This document shows positions 49,242 through 59,347 of a DNA stretch of 64,000 bases, piece after piece. The notes under the pieces are model-generated. The model did no database searches. It saw only the letters and a program-made list of their open reading frames with translations, and had not been told where the DNA came from. The translations under genes and the position numbers were made by a program. The DNA is taken from assembly GCF_000855665.1 (NCBI RefSeq), contig NZ_JXSS01000062.1, positions 100,105 through 164,104 of the forward strand. Reading direction: 5' to 3'. Each line of letters begins with the position of its first letter. Within the stretch, counting starts at the first letter, position 1. Source of the stretch: Lysobacter sp. A03. Its GTDB lineage: Bacteria; Pseudomonadota; Gammaproteobacteria; Xanthomonadales; Xanthomonadaceae.

Positions 49242-50210
49242 ATGATGAAACCTTTCACCCTTATCCCCAACGTCACCAACATCGACTTCCTGCGCCTTCG
49301 TGGGGCGTCGTTCGTCGTCTCCATCCTGCTGCTGGTGGTGTCGGTTGGCGCGATCGCGTTCAACGGGTTCAACTTTGCACTGGACTTCACCGGCGGCACG
49401 GTGACGGAACTGCGCTTCGAGCAACCCGTCGACGTCAACGAAGCGCGCAAGCGCCTGGCTGACGCCGGTTACGGCAGTGCCGAGGTACTCACCTTCGGTT
49501 CCGGCAACGATCTGCTGGTGCGTCTGCAGTCCGGTGACGAAGGCGCAGACGGCGACCTGGAAACCAACGACAGGACTGCCAGGCAGATCACCAACGCCGT
49601 TTCCACCGCCGACAACCCCGGCATGGTGATGCGCAGCGACTTCGTCGGTCCGCAGGTCGGCAAGGAATTGGCCCTCAACGGCATCTGGGCGCTGATCTTC
49701 GTGGTCGTCGGGTTCCTGGTCTACATCTCGACCCGTTTCGAGCGCAAGTTCGCCATTGCGGCCGTGCTGACCTCGTTGCAGGACTCGCTGATCGTGGTCG
49801 GCTGGTTTGCCCTCAGCGGGCACGAGTTCGACCTGACCGTACTGGCGGGCATCCTGTCGGTGGTGGGTTTCTCGATCAACGACACGATCGTGGTATTCGA
49901 CCGTATCCGCGAGAACTTCCGCACGATGCGCACCACGCCCGGAGCGATCATCAACGCCTCCATCAACCAGACGCTCTCGCGCACGATCATCACCTCGGTC
50001 GCCTCGTTCCTGACCGTCTTCGCGCTGTACATCTATGGCGGCGGATCGCTGCAGGGCATGGCTGAGGCGATGATGATCGGTGTCGTGATTGGCACGATGT
50101 CCTCGATCTTCGTGGCATCGCCGCTGCTGACGGTCGGTTTCCTCAAGGTCACCAAGCAGGACCTGATGCCGAAGGCACGCGACGAAGAGGCCCTGGCCCG
50201 CCGGCCCTGA
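49242..50210 (+). CDS. secF: Protein translocase subunit SecF
   Basis: 322 residues, partner of SecD. It has LDFTGGTVTELRF in the periplasmic domain and the RND-type membrane region with GFSINDTIVVFDRIRENF and SINQTLSRTIITS. A bidirectional terminator follows. Confidence 0.98.
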   Translation: MMKPFTLIPNVTNIDFLRLRGASFVVSILLLVVSVGAIAFNGFNFALDFTGGTVTELRFEQPVDVNEARKRLADAGYGSAEVLTFGSGNDLLVRLQSGDEGADGDLETNDRTARQITNAVSTADNPGMVMRSDFVGPQVGKELALNGIWALIFVVVGFLVYISTRFERKFAIAAVLTSLQDSLIVVGWFALSGHEFDLTVLAGILSVVGFSINDTIVVFDRIRENFRTMRTTPGAIINASINQTLSRTIITSVASFLTVFALYIYGGGSLQGMAEAMMIGVVIGTMSSIFVASPLLTVGFLKVTKQDLMPKARDEEALARRP

Positions 50211-50230
50211 GTCTGCAGGCACCGCAAACG

Positions 50231-50264
50231 AAAAAGGCCGCGCTGGAATGCGCGGCCTTTTTTA
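50231..50264. terminator. Bidirectional terminator between secF and suhB
   Basis: AAAGGCCGCGC (50233-50243) pairs with GCGCGGCCTTT (50250-50260) around a 6-nt loop. Runs of T follow on both strands, so it can serve the convergent secF and suhB genes. Confidence 0.9.
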
Positions 50265-50310
50265 TTGCTTCGGTGACGGCGGCGCCGATGGCCCGCGTCC
50301 GCCTGCCGCA

Positions 50311-51141
50311 TCAGTCGAAAGTGGCGGCATACCCGGTATTGAGGATGCGTTGCTGCAACAGGCCGGCGACCTTGAGGTTGCCCGCGATCAGGGGGCGGGG
50401 ATTGATTCCGCGGCTGTCCATCGGGCCCGTGCTGCGGTCACGGAAGTCGCTGACCTTGCCGCCGGCCTCGCGCACCATCAGTGCACCGGCGGCGATGTCC
50501 CAGGGCTTGATCCCGGCTTCGAAGTACGCATCGGCGCGCCCGCATGCCACGTAGGCCAGGTCGAGCGCGGCCGAACCCGAGATCCGGATGTCCTGGATTT
50601 CAGTGAACAGGGTATCCAGCGACTTCAGCTGCGCGCTTGCGCGCTTGCGCTCGCGCGGCGGAAATCCGGTCAACACCATCGCCCCGTCCAGGTCCTTGCG
50701 GTCGGCGACGCGGATACGCTTGTCGTTGAGGGTGGCGCCGCTGCCGCGGCTGGCGGTGAACAGCTCGTTGCGCAACGGATCGAAGATCACCCCGTGGACC
50801 GGTTCGCCGTTCTCGACCAGGGCGATGGACACGCAGAAGTGGGGGATGCCGCGCAGGTAGTTGCTGGTGCCGTCCAGCGGGTCGATGACCCAGGTCGAAC
50901 GCGCCGTGCCGCTCTTGGGCGAGAGCAGGCCGCCTTCCTCGCCCAGAATGGCGTAATCAGGCGTGGCGCGGCGGAATTCCTTGATGATCTCCTTCTCGGC
51001 CAGCTCATCGACTTCGCTGGCGAAGTCCATCCGGTCCTTCTCCACCACGTTCAGCGCGTCCAGCTTGTGCATATGCCGTAACAGCACGTTGCCGGCGGAC
51101 CGGGCGGCCTTGACCATGAGGTTGATGGCGGGTTTCTGCAT
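50311..51141 (-). CDS. suhB: Inositol-1-monophosphatase family protein SuhB
   Basis: 276 residues. Mg-dependent phosphatase fold with ILGEEGG, the metal-binding [19 protein letters not shown] and the [15 protein letters not shown] motif. In E. coli SuhB also takes part in rRNA antitermination complexes. The ATG at 51141 gives the family N-terminus; an open frame upstream to 51330 overlaps the divergent trmJ gene. Confidence 0.95.
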   Translation of the reverse strand: MQKPAINLMVKAARSAGNVLLRHMHKLDALNVVEKDRMDFASEVDELAEKEIIKEFRRATPDYAILGEEGGLLSPKSGTARSTWVIDPLDGTSNYLRGIPHFCVSIALVENGEPVHGVIFDPLRNELFTASRGSGATLNDKRIRVADRKDLDGAMVLTGFPPRERKRASAQLKSLDTLFTEIQDIRISGSAALDLAYVACGRADAYFEAGIKPWDIAAGALMVREAGGKVSDFRDRSTGPMDSRGINPRPLIAGNLKVAGLLQQRILNTGYAATFD

Positions 51142-51249
51142 GGTAAAACGGCCTCGAGCGGGGAGGTGGGGGGAGTGGGCGAAGGGAAAGAGCGACCGGC
51201 GATGGACGAACATGGTTCGTTGCCGGCCGCGCAGTTTACCATTGCCGCC

Positions 51250-52038
51250 ATGACCACCGAACAACCGCAGGTTTCGCCAGATTCGTCCGTCGCGCAGCGC
51301 ATCCGCATCGTGTTGGTAGGGACGCAGCATCCGGGCAATATCGGATCAGCGGCGCGGGCAATGAAGACGATGGGCTTGGACCGACTCGTGCTGGTCGCCC
51401 CGCAGCGGGCGCCGGACGTGGAGTCCTTCGCCCTGGCGGCTGGCGCCAACGATGTGCTGGATACCGCGGTGACCTTCAACACGCTGGCCGATGCGGTGTC
51501 CGATTGCCGCCTGGTGTTGGGGTGTACCGCGCGCAGCCGGCGGATCAGCCTGCAGGAGCTGATGCCACGGGCGGGAGCAGAGCGTGCAGTGGCGGTTGCC
51601 GCCGAGGCCGAGGTCGCGCTGGTGTTCGGGCGTGAACGCACTGGCTTGGAGAACCACGAGCTGCAGCTGTGCCACGCAGCGATCCATATCCCGGCCAATC
51701 CCGACTACAGCTCGCTGAATCTGGCTGCCGCGGTGCAGGTCATCAGCTACGAAATGCGCCTGGCGCTGCTGGCGAGCCCGGAAGCAGGCTCGCCGACTCT
51801 GGCAATACCAGCCCAGCACAATCCACCCGCCTCCCATGCGCAGATGGAGCACTTCTTCGCCCAGCTGGCTGAGACCCTGGATGCCATCGACTTCCACAAG
51901 GGCCGGTCGCCGGATTCGGCAATGCGCAAGTTGCGCAGGTTGTTTTTGCGCGTCGATCTGGAGGATCGGGAATTGCGCCTGTTGCGTGGAATCCTAGCCG
52001 ACGCCAGTCGCATGGCAATGCTCGCCGGACAACGATGA
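51250..52038 (+). CDS. trmJ: tRNA (cytidine/uridine-2'-O-)-methyltransferase TrmJ
   Basis: 262 residues. SPOUT methyltransferase for nucleotide 32 of t[25 protein letters not shown] (quoted in part), [14 protein letters not shown] and [18 protein letters not shown] are characteristic. The C-terminal helical extension is normal for TrmJ. Start at ATG 51250; the frame is open upstream to 51166. Divergent from suhB. Confidence 0.95.
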   Translation: MTTEQPQVSPDSSVAQRIRIVLVGTQHPGNIGSAARAMKTMGLDRLVLVAPQRAPDVESFALAAGANDVLDTAVTFNTLADAVSDCRLVLGCTARSRRISLQELMPRAGAERAVAVAAEAEVALVFGRERTGLENHELQLCHAAIHIPANPDYSSLNLAAAVQVISYEMRLALLASPEAGSPTLAIPAQHNPPASHAQMEHFFAQLAETLDAIDFHKGRSPDSAMRKLRRLFLRVDLEDRELRLLRGILADASRMAMLAGQR

Positions 52039-52078
52039 TCATGCCCTGTACGCTCATCGGTGGGGCGTGGGGGAGCAA

Positions 52079-53044
52079 ATGCAACTGATTCCAGAGCAGA
52101 ATGGGGGCGGCCGGATCGCCGCCATCACACGGCAGTTGGCCAATCTGATTCTCGCAGCGGGTCTGGTCGCTGGCCTCGGGATGCCCACGGCTTGGGCGGG
52201 TGACGCCCATATCCTGGTGCTGGGTCGCATCAGCGATGACCCCAGTACCCATTACGAACAGCTCAAACCGCTGCTCGATTACGTCGTGCCGCGCATGGCG
52301 GAGGTCGGGATCCGCGAAGGCCGCATCCTGATGGCCAAGGATCCCCAGCAGATGGCCAGCTACCTGCGTCGCCAGCGCGTCGATTGGGTCACCGAAACCG
52401 CCGGTTCGGCGGCGATGCTGGCCGAGCGTGCCGATGCGCGTCCGCTGCTGGTGACCGAGCGGGATGGGGAAAGCCGCTACCACAGCGTCTTTTTCGCCCG
52501 CACCGATAGCGGAATCACCGACATCGAGGCGTTGCAGGGCTTGCGCATCGCGTTCCAGCGGTCGACATCGACCAGTGCCTACTTTATCCCCGCCGGTCAA
52601 TTGCTCCGCAGCGGCGTCGAACTTGAGATCCTGATGTCACCCTTGGACACGGTCAGTTCCGATGCCCTGGCGTACCTGTTTGCGCGTTCAGAGCTGAATA
52701 TCGCGACCTGGGTGCACAAGGGACTGGTGGACGTCGGGGTAATGAGCAATCTGGACTGGGAAAATCCGCGGCGCATGCCTGCGGCGTTCAAGCAGGACAT
52801 GCGGTTGATCGGACGCAGTGAAGACTTCCCGCGTGCGCTGGAACTGGTGCGCAAGGATCTGGACCCCAGGGTGCGCACGCGCCTGCGCGAGGTCCTGCTG
52901 GCTGCCGCAGAAGATCCATTGGCAGCGGCGGCGCTCCACGAGTTTTTCGGCACCACCCGTTTCCATCCGCTGGATGACGAGGCGCGACGGGAGCTCGCGG
53001 AGGTGCAGGCGCTGGTTCGGCTGGTCAGGGAAAAGGTCGAATGA
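52079..53044 (+). CDS. PhnD-like periplasmic binding protein
   Basis: 321 residues from the ATG at 52079 (a GTG at 52067 is also possible). A signal peptide (about 20-40, ending TAWAGD) precedes a phosphate/phosphonate-type substrate-binding fold: YEQLKPLLDYVVPRM, RQRVDWVTETAGSAAML, DIEALQGLRIAFQRSTSTSAYF (in parts) and LVDVGVMSN. No ABC transporter genes are nearby. Its stop overlaps the GGDEF-EAL gene by 4 nt, so it is probably a sensor subunit for that enzyme. Confidence 0.85.
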   Translation: MQLIPEQNGGGRIAAITRQLANLILAAGLVAGLGMPTAWAGDAHILVLGRISDDPSTHYEQLKPLLDYVVPRMAEVGIREGRILMAKDPQQMASYLRRQRVDWVTETAGSAAMLAERADARPLLVTERDGESRYHSVFFARTDSGITDIEALQGLRIAFQRSTSTSAYFIPAGQLLRSGVELEILMSPLDTVSSDALAYLFARSELNIATWVHKGLVDVGVMSNLDWENPRRMPAAFKQDMRLIGRSEDFPRALELVRKDLDPRVRTRLREVLLAAAEDPLAAAALHEFFGTTRFHPLDDEARRELAEVQALVRLVREKVE

Positions 53045-55209
53045 AAGCGGTTCTTTCCGGTCTTTTCAGCGGATTGCACGCGCGGGTCCTGGCCATGCTG
53101 CTGGCCGTGCTGGTGGTGTTTTTGGCTTTGACCGCACTCATGCTTCACCGCCAGGCGCAGACCCAGCACGAGGTCGAGCGCGTCAGCAACGCCGCGATGC
53201 AGGAGGTGGCTGAAGAAAACCTCAAGCAGCGCGGCGAAAACATGGTCGGACCACTTGCCGAGCTCCTGGTCAACCCGCTCTATTACCACGACCTGGACGG
53301 CATGGGCACGCTGTTGCAGGGAGCCCTGAAGCAGCACTGGATCCGCTACGTCTACGTGTTCGATCCCGAGGGTAACGTGCTCCACGATGGCAGCGAATCC
53401 ATACCCGGATACGGGCTGGCAATGGAGGATGCGCTTGCACCTGCTGCCGTCGCGGCGCCGTCGTTGAACACCCAGTTCAGCGACTCGGTCATGGATGTCT
53501 CGGCACCGATCATGATCGGACGGGAGCGCCTGGGCGGAGTCCGTATCGGATACGACCTCGACGCGATGCGCGGACTGCAGCAGCGCGCATCGCTCCAGCT
53601 GAGCACGCGCCTGAAGGTGTTGGCGGAGCGCCAGTTGCTGTGGATGTTGCTGCTCGGCATCGCGTTGATGGCGATCGGTGGGGCGGTACTGTGGGCGATC
53701 CAGCACTGGCTGGTGCGGCCGATCCGCAGCCTGGCCGACGCCGCCCGCAAGATCGAATCCGGCCACTACGACGTGCTGAGCTTCGACAGCGCGCGCAAGG
53801 ACGAGTTGGGGGAGTTGATTCGCGCCTTCCGCCACATGAGTCAGAGCGTCGCCCGCCACGACCGCGACATCCGCACGATGGCCTACACGGACGCGCTGAC
53901 CGGCCAGGCCAACCGGCTTGCGTTCCGTGAAGCGCTCGATGAGCGACTGACCCGGCTACGAGGGACCGGCCGCCAGCTGGCGTTGCTTTTTGCCGATATC
54001 GACGACTTCAAGCGGGTCAACGACACCCTTGGCCACGACGTGGGCGATGAGGTGCTGCTGGAGGTATCGCGCCGGATCCGCGACGTGGTCCAGCGTCTGG
54101 GCGGGCCGGGCGCGATGCTGGCCCGTTTCGGGGGCGACGAGTTCGTGATCCTGGTGGAGGCGACCAGCCCCGGCATGGACGTGCGGGCGACCGCGGCCGT
54201 TCTTGGCGACGCCCTGGTGGACGAGCTCGGCGCACCGCTGGCACTGCGCGAGCGCGAAGTGTTCCTGGGGATATCGATCGGCATCAGCATGTATCCCGAT
54301 GACGCCGCCACCGCTGCGATGCTGATGAAAAATGGCGATATCGCCATGTACCAGGCCAAGCTGGCCGGCAAGAACTGTGCGCGCTACTACGACAACGTCA
54401 TGAACCAGGCGGTGGAGCGTCACGTGCGGCTGGAAACGGAATTGCGCGGGGCGTGGGACCGCGGCGAGTTGAGCATGGTGTACCAGCCGGTCTTACGCGT
54501 CTCCGATGATGCCGTAGTGGGCGCCGAGGCATTGTTGCGCTGGCACCATCCCGAGCTCGGGGAGGTGCCGCCCACGGTCTTCATCGATGTTGCCGAGAAG
54601 ACCGGGCTGATCGAGATGATCGGCCCGAAGGTCATGGTCGCGGCCTGCCGCGACGCAGCTCGCTGGCCGTCGGTGGACGGTGGAGCGCCGCCATTCCTGT
54701 CGGTCAACGTATCGGCACGGGAGCTGCGCAGCGGCGACCTGCCGCGCAGCGTGGCCAAGAGTCTGGACTACAGCGGCCTGGATCCGGGCCGTCTGCTGGT
54801 GGAGCTGACCGAGACGGCCATGATCGGCGATGAAGCCCATGCGGGCCGACTCCTGCAGCAACTGCGGGCGACGGGCGTGCGCGTATGGCTGGATGATTTC
54901 GGCACCGGCTTCTCCGGCCTGAGCCATCTGCGGCGGGTGCCCGTGGACGGGGTCAAGATCGACCGCAGCTTTGTTGCCGACATCCTCCACGACGCCGATG
55001 ACCTCGCACTCACCACGGCGATCATTGCGATGGCGCGCTCGCTGGGAATCACGGTGATCGCCGAAGGGGTCGAGAACCGTGCGCAATACGAATTGCTGCG
55101 CGAACGTGGCTGCGATCTGGCCCAGGGGTTCAGCCTGGCCTGTCCGATGAGCACCGACGAATTCATTGAGCTGTGCAAGCGGACCAGGACGGATGAGCTG
55201 CCCGTTTGA
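53041..55209 (+). CDS. Membrane GGDEF-EAL bifunctional c-di-GMP enzyme
   Basis: 722 residues. Transmembrane helices at about 13-35 and 200-222 enclose a periplasmic sensor domain. A HAMP domain (about 223-275), GGDEF (about 280-450, GGDEF at 364-368) and EAL (about 465-715, EAL at 496-498, DDFGTGFSGL later) follow. Both active-site motifs are intact, so both synthesis and hydrolysis of cyclic di-GMP are possible. The inhibitory RxxD upstream of GGDEF is absent. Translationally coupled to the PhnD-like protein. Confidence 0.95.
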   Translation: MKAVLSGLFSGLHARVLAMLLAVLVVFLALTALMLHRQAQTQHEVERVSNAAMQEVAEENLKQRGENMVGPLAELLVNPLYYHDLDGMGTLLQGALKQHWIRYVYVFDPEGNVLHDGSESIPGYGLAMEDALAPAAVAAPSLNTQFSDSVMDVSAPIMIGRERLGGVRIGYDLDAMRGLQQRASLQLSTRLKVLAERQLLWMLLLGIALMAIGGAVLWAIQHWLVRPIRSLADAARKIESGHYDVLSFDSARKDELGELIRAFRHMSQSVARHDRDIRTMAYTDALTGQANRLAFREALDERLTRLRGTGRQLALLFADIDDFKRVNDTLGHDVGDEVLLEVSRRIRDVVQRLGGPGAMLARFGGDEFVILVEATSPGMDVRATAAVLGDALVDELGAPLALREREVFLGISIGISMYPDDAATAAMLMKNGDIAMYQAKLAGKNCARYYDNVMNQAVERHVRLETELRGAWDRGELSMVYQPVLRVSDDAVVGAEALLRWHHPELGEVPPTVFIDVAEKTGLIEMIGPKVMVAACRDAARWPSVDGGAPPFLSVNVSARELRSGDLPRSVAKSLDYSGLDPGRLLVELTETAMIGDEAHAGRLLQQLRATGVRVWLDDFGTGFSGLSHLRRVPVDGVKIDRSFVADILHDADDLALTTAIIAMARSLGITVIAEGVENRAQYELLRERGCDLAQGFSLACPMSTDEFIELCKRTRTDELPV

Positions 55210-55217
55210 GTTGCGAT

Positions 55218-55859
55218 TCAGCCGTGGATCCACTGCGCGATCATGGTGGCCAACTGTCCCGAAATCAGGCTGAAGAACACCACCGCCGCCGTTCCGGCCA
55301 GCCAGGCCAAAATCATCAGGTAGCCGTCACGTTCCAGCAGGGCCAGCGCGAACAGCAGCAACAGCACCCCGAACAGGTAGTTGGTGAACGGGATCGGCAG
55401 GCACAGCAAGCACCCCAGAGCCACCAGAAGCAGGCCGGTGAAGATGTTGGCCAGACGACGTTCGAGCATTGCCGGCGCACGCGGGCGGGAGAGCCGCTCC
55501 AGCCGCGCCAGCCACGGTGCGATGCGGTCACGGAAGCGACCGATGGTCCGCCGCGTCGGTCCGCGTCGGGCGACGAAGCCCGGCAGCCACGGCACCCTCA
55601 GTCCTGCCATCAACTGCAGGCCCAACATAACCACCAGCAGCCCGCTGGCGCCGCCGATCCCGGGTATTGGCAGGAACGACGGGAGGATGGCGATGAATAC
55701 CAGCATTCCAAAGGAGCGCTTGCCGAGCCCGCCGAACATCGCGCCCAACGGCAGGACTTCCTCCGGATCGCCCACGGTGAACGACTCCAGTAATGCCCGC
55801 GTGCCCACGCCGTCCTCGGCCGCCACGGGCGCGGTGTCGTCCCTATCCGCTGGTTTCAT
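55218..55859 (-). CDS. ExoD-family membrane protein
   Basis: 213 residues with about four membrane helices. The ExoD pattern includes LLESFTVGDPEEVLPLGAMFGGLG, FIAILPSFLPIPGIG and CLPIPFTNYLFGVLLLLFALALLERDG (in parts). ExoD proteins were linked to exopolysaccharide production and alkaline tolerance in rhizobia; the molecular function is unknown. Its start overlaps the CorC-like gene by 17 nt. Confidence 0.88.
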   Translation of the reverse strand: MKPADRDDTAPVAAEDGVGTRALLESFTVGDPEEVLPLGAMFGGLGKRSFGMLVFIAILPSFLPIPGIGGASGLLVVMLGLQLMAGLRVPWLPGFVARRGPTRRTIGRFRDRIAPWLARLERLSRPRAPAMLERRLANIFTGLLLVALGCLLCLPIPFTNYLFGVLLLLFALALLERDGYLMILAWLAGTAAVVFFSLISGQLATMIAQWIHG

Positions 55860-57183
55860 CGTTTTCCGGGTCCTGCACGGGCTCGCTCTGCAGCAGCAGC
55901 TTGTCGATCCGTGGACCGTCCAGATCGATCACCTCGATCCTCCAGCCCGGCCAGGCGAACTGCTCGCCCACGTTGGGAATGCGGCCGAAGTGGGCGATTA
56001 CCATCCCCGCCGCAGTGTGGAAGTCGTGTTCTTCCTCGCCGGGCACGGAGCCGGACACCAGCTCGTGAAGATCCTCCAGATGCAGGCTGCCATCGATCAG
56101 CCACGAGCCGTCGGCACGCTGCACCACCGGTCCGGCGGTGTCGTCGTGGCTCTCGCTGCTGCCATTGCCCATACCTGCCTGGACGCGGCCGATCACAGCA
56201 CCCATCACGTCGTTCACGGTCACCAGGCCAGTGACATCGCCGTACTCGTCGACCACCAGTGCGAGTGACTGCTGCTCTTCGCGGAAGATCTCCAGCAACT
56301 TCATCGCATGGGTCGATTCGGAGACAAACAGCGCCTCGCGCATCTGGCCGAAAAGATCGATCGGTACACCCGGCATCAGGCCACGCAGCAGAGACTTGGC
56401 CTCGACCACGCCGATAACGTCCTGGTCGGTGCCGCGCAGTACCGGAAAGCGCGACACCGGCGAGGTGCGCATCGTTTCCAGGTTGTCATCCAGCGGCGCG
56501 CCCGCGTCCAGCCAGGTGATCCGGGTGCGCGGGGTCATGAGGCTGTCGGCGGTGCGATCACCCAGGCCGAGGACACGGTTCATCATCTTGCGTTCGTCGG
56601 CATCGATCACGCCCTGCTCGTGGCTCTCGCTGACCAGCAGGCGGATTTCTTCTTCCGTCACGTTCGAGGCCTGGGTCTGGTCCAGGCGCATCAGTTTGAG
56701 CATGCCCTGGGTGCTGACCATCAGCAGCCAGACGGCCGGCGTGGCGATCCATGACACCCAATGCATGGGCGCGGCGACAAAGCTGGCGAGCTTTTCCGGG
56801 GCGAGCAGGGCCAGCCTTTTCGGCAGCAGCTCGCCCAGGACAATACTGAGGTAGGTGATCAGCCCCACCGCCATCACCAGGCCGATCGTGCCCGCATAGT
56901 CCGCCAGGAACGGTACCTGCAGCGCCAGCCAGGCGCCGATGGTCGAGCCGATCGCCTCGCCACCGAACATGCCCGTCAGGATCGCGATCAGGGTAATCCC
57001 GACCTGCACGGTGGAGAGGAAGCGGTCGGGGTGTTCGGCCAGGTCCAGCGCCTTGCGCGCGCGCCGGCTGGTGACCGCCATGTGTCGCAGCCGCGCCTTG
57101 CGCGAGGTGACAACCGACATCTCCGACAACGCAAAAAATGCGTTGAACGCGATGAGCACGAGCACGATCCCGAACTTCAGCAT
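55843..57183 (-). CDS. CNNM/CorC (HlyC)-family membrane protein
   Basis: 446 residues. DUF21/CNNM membrane domain (about 1-195: FFALSEMSVVTSRKARL, ELLPKRLALLAPEKLA), two CBS domains (about 215-335: MTPRTRITWLDAG, LALVVDEYGDVTGLVTVNDV) and a C-terminal CorC/HlyC domain (about 355-435). The family is linked to Mg2+/Co2+ efflux or cation homeostasis. The ATG at 57183 has GAGG upstream; the frame is open further back without support. Confidence 0.93.
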   Translation of the reverse strand: MLKFGIVLVLIAFNAFFALSEMSVVTSRKARLRHMAVTSRRARKALDLAEHPDRFLSTVQVGITLIAILTGMFGGEAIGSTIGAWLALQVPFLADYAGTIGLVMAVGLITYLSIVLGELLPKRLALLAPEKLASFVAAPMHWVSWIATPAVWLLMVSTQGMLKLMRLDQTQASNVTEEEIRLLVSESHEQGVIDADERKMMNRVLGLGDRTADSLMTPRTRITWLDAGAPLDDNLETMRTSPVSRFPVLRGTDQDVIGVVEAKSLLRGLMPGVPIDLFGQMREALFVSESTHAMKLLEIFREEQQSLALVVDEYGDVTGLVTVNDVMGAVIGRVQAGMGNGSSESHDDTAGPVVQRADGSWLIDGSLHLEDLHELVSGSVPGEEEHDFHTAAGMVIAHFGRIPNVGEQFAWPGWRIEVIDLDGPRIDKLLLQSEPVQDPENDETSG

Positions 57184-57514
57184 GCCGCCGGCCTCATCTG
57201 GGTGGGGCAGCGCACGGCCGGGCCACGGCGGCACAAGGGCGCCGTGGAGCATGTAGACGGAGGTTTTGGATCGTCGCCCATGGAGCGCAGGAGACCGTAT
57301 TGACGCGTCCAGGCGACGCCGCCGGATTTTAGCAGGTAGGCCATGCCGGCCATGGAACAATCAATGACTGGGCGTGAAGCCGGCGAAACCGTCATAATCG
57401 CACCCCCCGGGTTGCCGCCCGGAGCGCAATGATGATGTCCGGCCCGGTTTGTGCCGGATTGCGCTTTCCTCCACCACGACGCGTTGCCTTACGGCACGAC
57501 GAGGTATTGCACTG

Positions 57515-58141
57515 ATGTTTTCCCTGCAGACGATGTTCGGCCAAGGCAACCAGTTCTACGACCTGCTCGAGCAATCCGCCGTTGCCGCCCATGACAGCAC
57601 CAAGGCGCTGCACGAAATGCTCAAGGGGGACCAGCGCGAACCTGCCCTGGATGCGTTCAAACTGGCCCGTCAGCGCGAGCGCGACGCGTCCGAGAAGATC
57701 AGCCAGGAACTGGTGGACAGCTTCATCACGCCGATCGAGCGTGAGGACATCGAAGCGCTCAGCTCGGCCCTGCACAAGATCAACAAGCAGGCCGAGAAGT
57801 TCGCCGATCGCTACACGCTGGCGGTGCAGCACCTGGAGCACATCGATTTCGCCCCGCGCGCCGCGATGCTGGAGCAGGCGGCGAGCGTCGTGGTGAAGAT
57901 GGTCAAGCAGCTGCGCAAGATCAAGCTGGGGCCGATGAAGGCGCTCAATGACGAGTTGCGCTCGATCGAGAACGAGGCCGACCGCCTGATGCTCGAGCTG
58001 TACCGCGAGATCTACTCGGGCGACCTGGAACCGTTGCAGATGTTCCTGCTCAAGGAGTTCTTCGAGATCCTGGAGAAAGCGATCGACCGCTGCCGCGAGG
58101 CCGGCGTAGTGGCTTACGACATCGTCCTGAAGAACTCCTGA
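57515..58141 (+). CDS. DUF47/PhoU-like phosphate transport regulator
   Basis: 208 residues, all-helical, TIGR00153/DUF47 type: FYDLLEQSAVAAHDSTKALH, then QRERDASEKISQELVDSFITPIEREDIEAL (in parts). Such proteins are usually coupled to PiT transporters and modulate them. The pit gene follows after 10 bp. Confidence 0.95.
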   Translation: MFSLQTMFGQGNQFYDLLEQSAVAAHDSTKALHEMLKGDQREPALDAFKLARQRERDASEKISQELVDSFITPIEREDIEALSSALHKINKQAEKFADRYTLAVQHLEHIDFAPRAAMLEQAASVVVKMVKQLRKIKLGPMKALNDELRSIENEADRLMLELYREIYSGDLEPLQMFLLKEFFEILEKAIDRCREAGVVAYDIVLKNS

Positions 58142-58151
58142 GGCGCCGCGC

Positions 58152-59279
58152 ATGTTGACCCTGGTCATGACGGTCGTAATCGTTGCGCTCGTGTTCGAGT
58201 ACATCAACGGCTTCCACGACACTGCCAACTCGATCGCCACCGTGGTTGCCACCAAGGTGCTGTCGCCGGCCCAGGCGGTGGCGATGGCCGCGAGCATGAA
58301 CCTGATCGGTGCGCTCGTCGGCACCGCGGTTGCCAAGACGATTGCATCGGGGCTCATTGACATCGGCGTGGTCGAAGTGGGCGCGCAACTGATCCTGTGC
58401 GCACTGCTGGGCGGAATCGTCTGGAACCTGATCACCTGGTGGATCGGCTTGCCGTCATCCTCCTCCCACGCCCTGATCGGCGGCCTGATCGGTGCGGCGT
58501 TGGCCGCGGCGTCCAACAACTTCGACGCGATCATCTGGTCCGAACCGGCCGAGCCGATCTATCGCAGTGCCGGCGTGTTGTGGAAGGTGATCGTGCCGAT
58601 GTTCAGCTCGCCGATCCTGGGTTTCGTTGCCGGCTTCCTGCTGATGGCCGTGCTGTTTGCGGTGATTTCCGGCATGGCCAGCAGTGGCGGTTTCCTGGCG
58701 CGCATGGCGCGGCCGCGATGGGTCAACGGTTTCTTCGGCAAGGCACAGATCGTCAGTGCGGCTGGCATGGGTTTCGCCCACGGCATGAACGATGCGCAGA
58801 AAACCATGGGCATCATTGCGCTCACGCTGGTGAGTGCACAAAGCACGGGCGTGCTCGACAATCTCCCGGGCTGGCTGGCATTCCTGCACCCCTCGCCGGG
58901 CGCTTTGACCGACGGCGATATCGACCTGTGGATCAAGTTCGCCTGTGCGCTGGTGATGGCCGCCGGGACCGCGGCCGGGGGTTGGCGGATCATCAAAACG
59001 CTCGGTCACAAGCTGGTCAAACTGCACCCGATCCACGGTTTCGCCGCCGAGACGAGTGCCGCCTCGGTGATCCTGGCGGCGTCCTCGCTGGGCATCCCGG
59101 TTTCGACGACCCACAACATCTCCGCCGCGATCATGGGCGTGGGCACGGCCAAGCGCCTCAACGCGATCAAGTGGACGATCGTGGAAAGGATGATCTGGGC
59201 GTGGATCCTGACCATCCCGGCCGCGGGAGGAATCGCGTGGCTGGCCTTTCGCGGCCTGGCGGCATTGGGCTGGGCATAG
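58152..59279 (+). CDS. pit: PiT-family inorganic phosphate transporter
   Basis: 375 residues, about ten membrane helices. PiT signatures are FEYINGFHDTANSIATVVAT near the N-terminus and GFAAETSAASVILAASSLGIPVSTTH near the C-terminus (in parts). Low-affinity phosphate:H+ or metal-phosphate symport. Same operon as the DUF47 gene. Confidence 0.96.
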   Translation: MLTLVMTVVIVALVFEYINGFHDTANSIATVVATKVLSPAQAVAMAASMNLIGALVGTAVAKTIASGLIDIGVVEVGAQLILCALLGGIVWNLITWWIGLPSSSSHALIGGLIGAALAAASNNFDAIIWSEPAEPIYRSAGVLWKVIVPMFSSPILGFVAGFLLMAVLFAVISGMASSGGFLARMARPRWVNGFFGKAQIVSAAGMGFAHGMNDAQKTMGIIALTLVSAQSTGVLDNLPGWLAFLHPSPGALTDGDIDLWIKFACALVMAAGTAAGGWRIIKTLGHKLVKLHPIHGFAAETSAASVILAASSLGIPVSTTHNISAAIMGVGTAKRLNAIKWTIVERMIWAWILTIPAAGGIAWLAFRGLAALGWA

Positions 59280-59323
59280 TGCCTGCACCTTGTGCGCCAG
59301 GGAGCACCTCTCTGGAGGACGCC

Positions 59324-59347
59324 CCTAGAGCACGTCCTAGAGCACGT
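59324..59347. repeat. 12-bp tandem duplication at a stop codon
   Basis: CCTAGAGCACGT is repeated twice in direct tandem. The second copy holds the stop codon of the leftward YbjN-like gene; the first lies just after it. Confidence 0.8.

Noticed and set aside
47322..50222. 966-codon leftward open frame opposite secD-secF
   Set aside because: Shadow of two highly conserved genes, with His/Gln/Arg-rich composition and no start signal.
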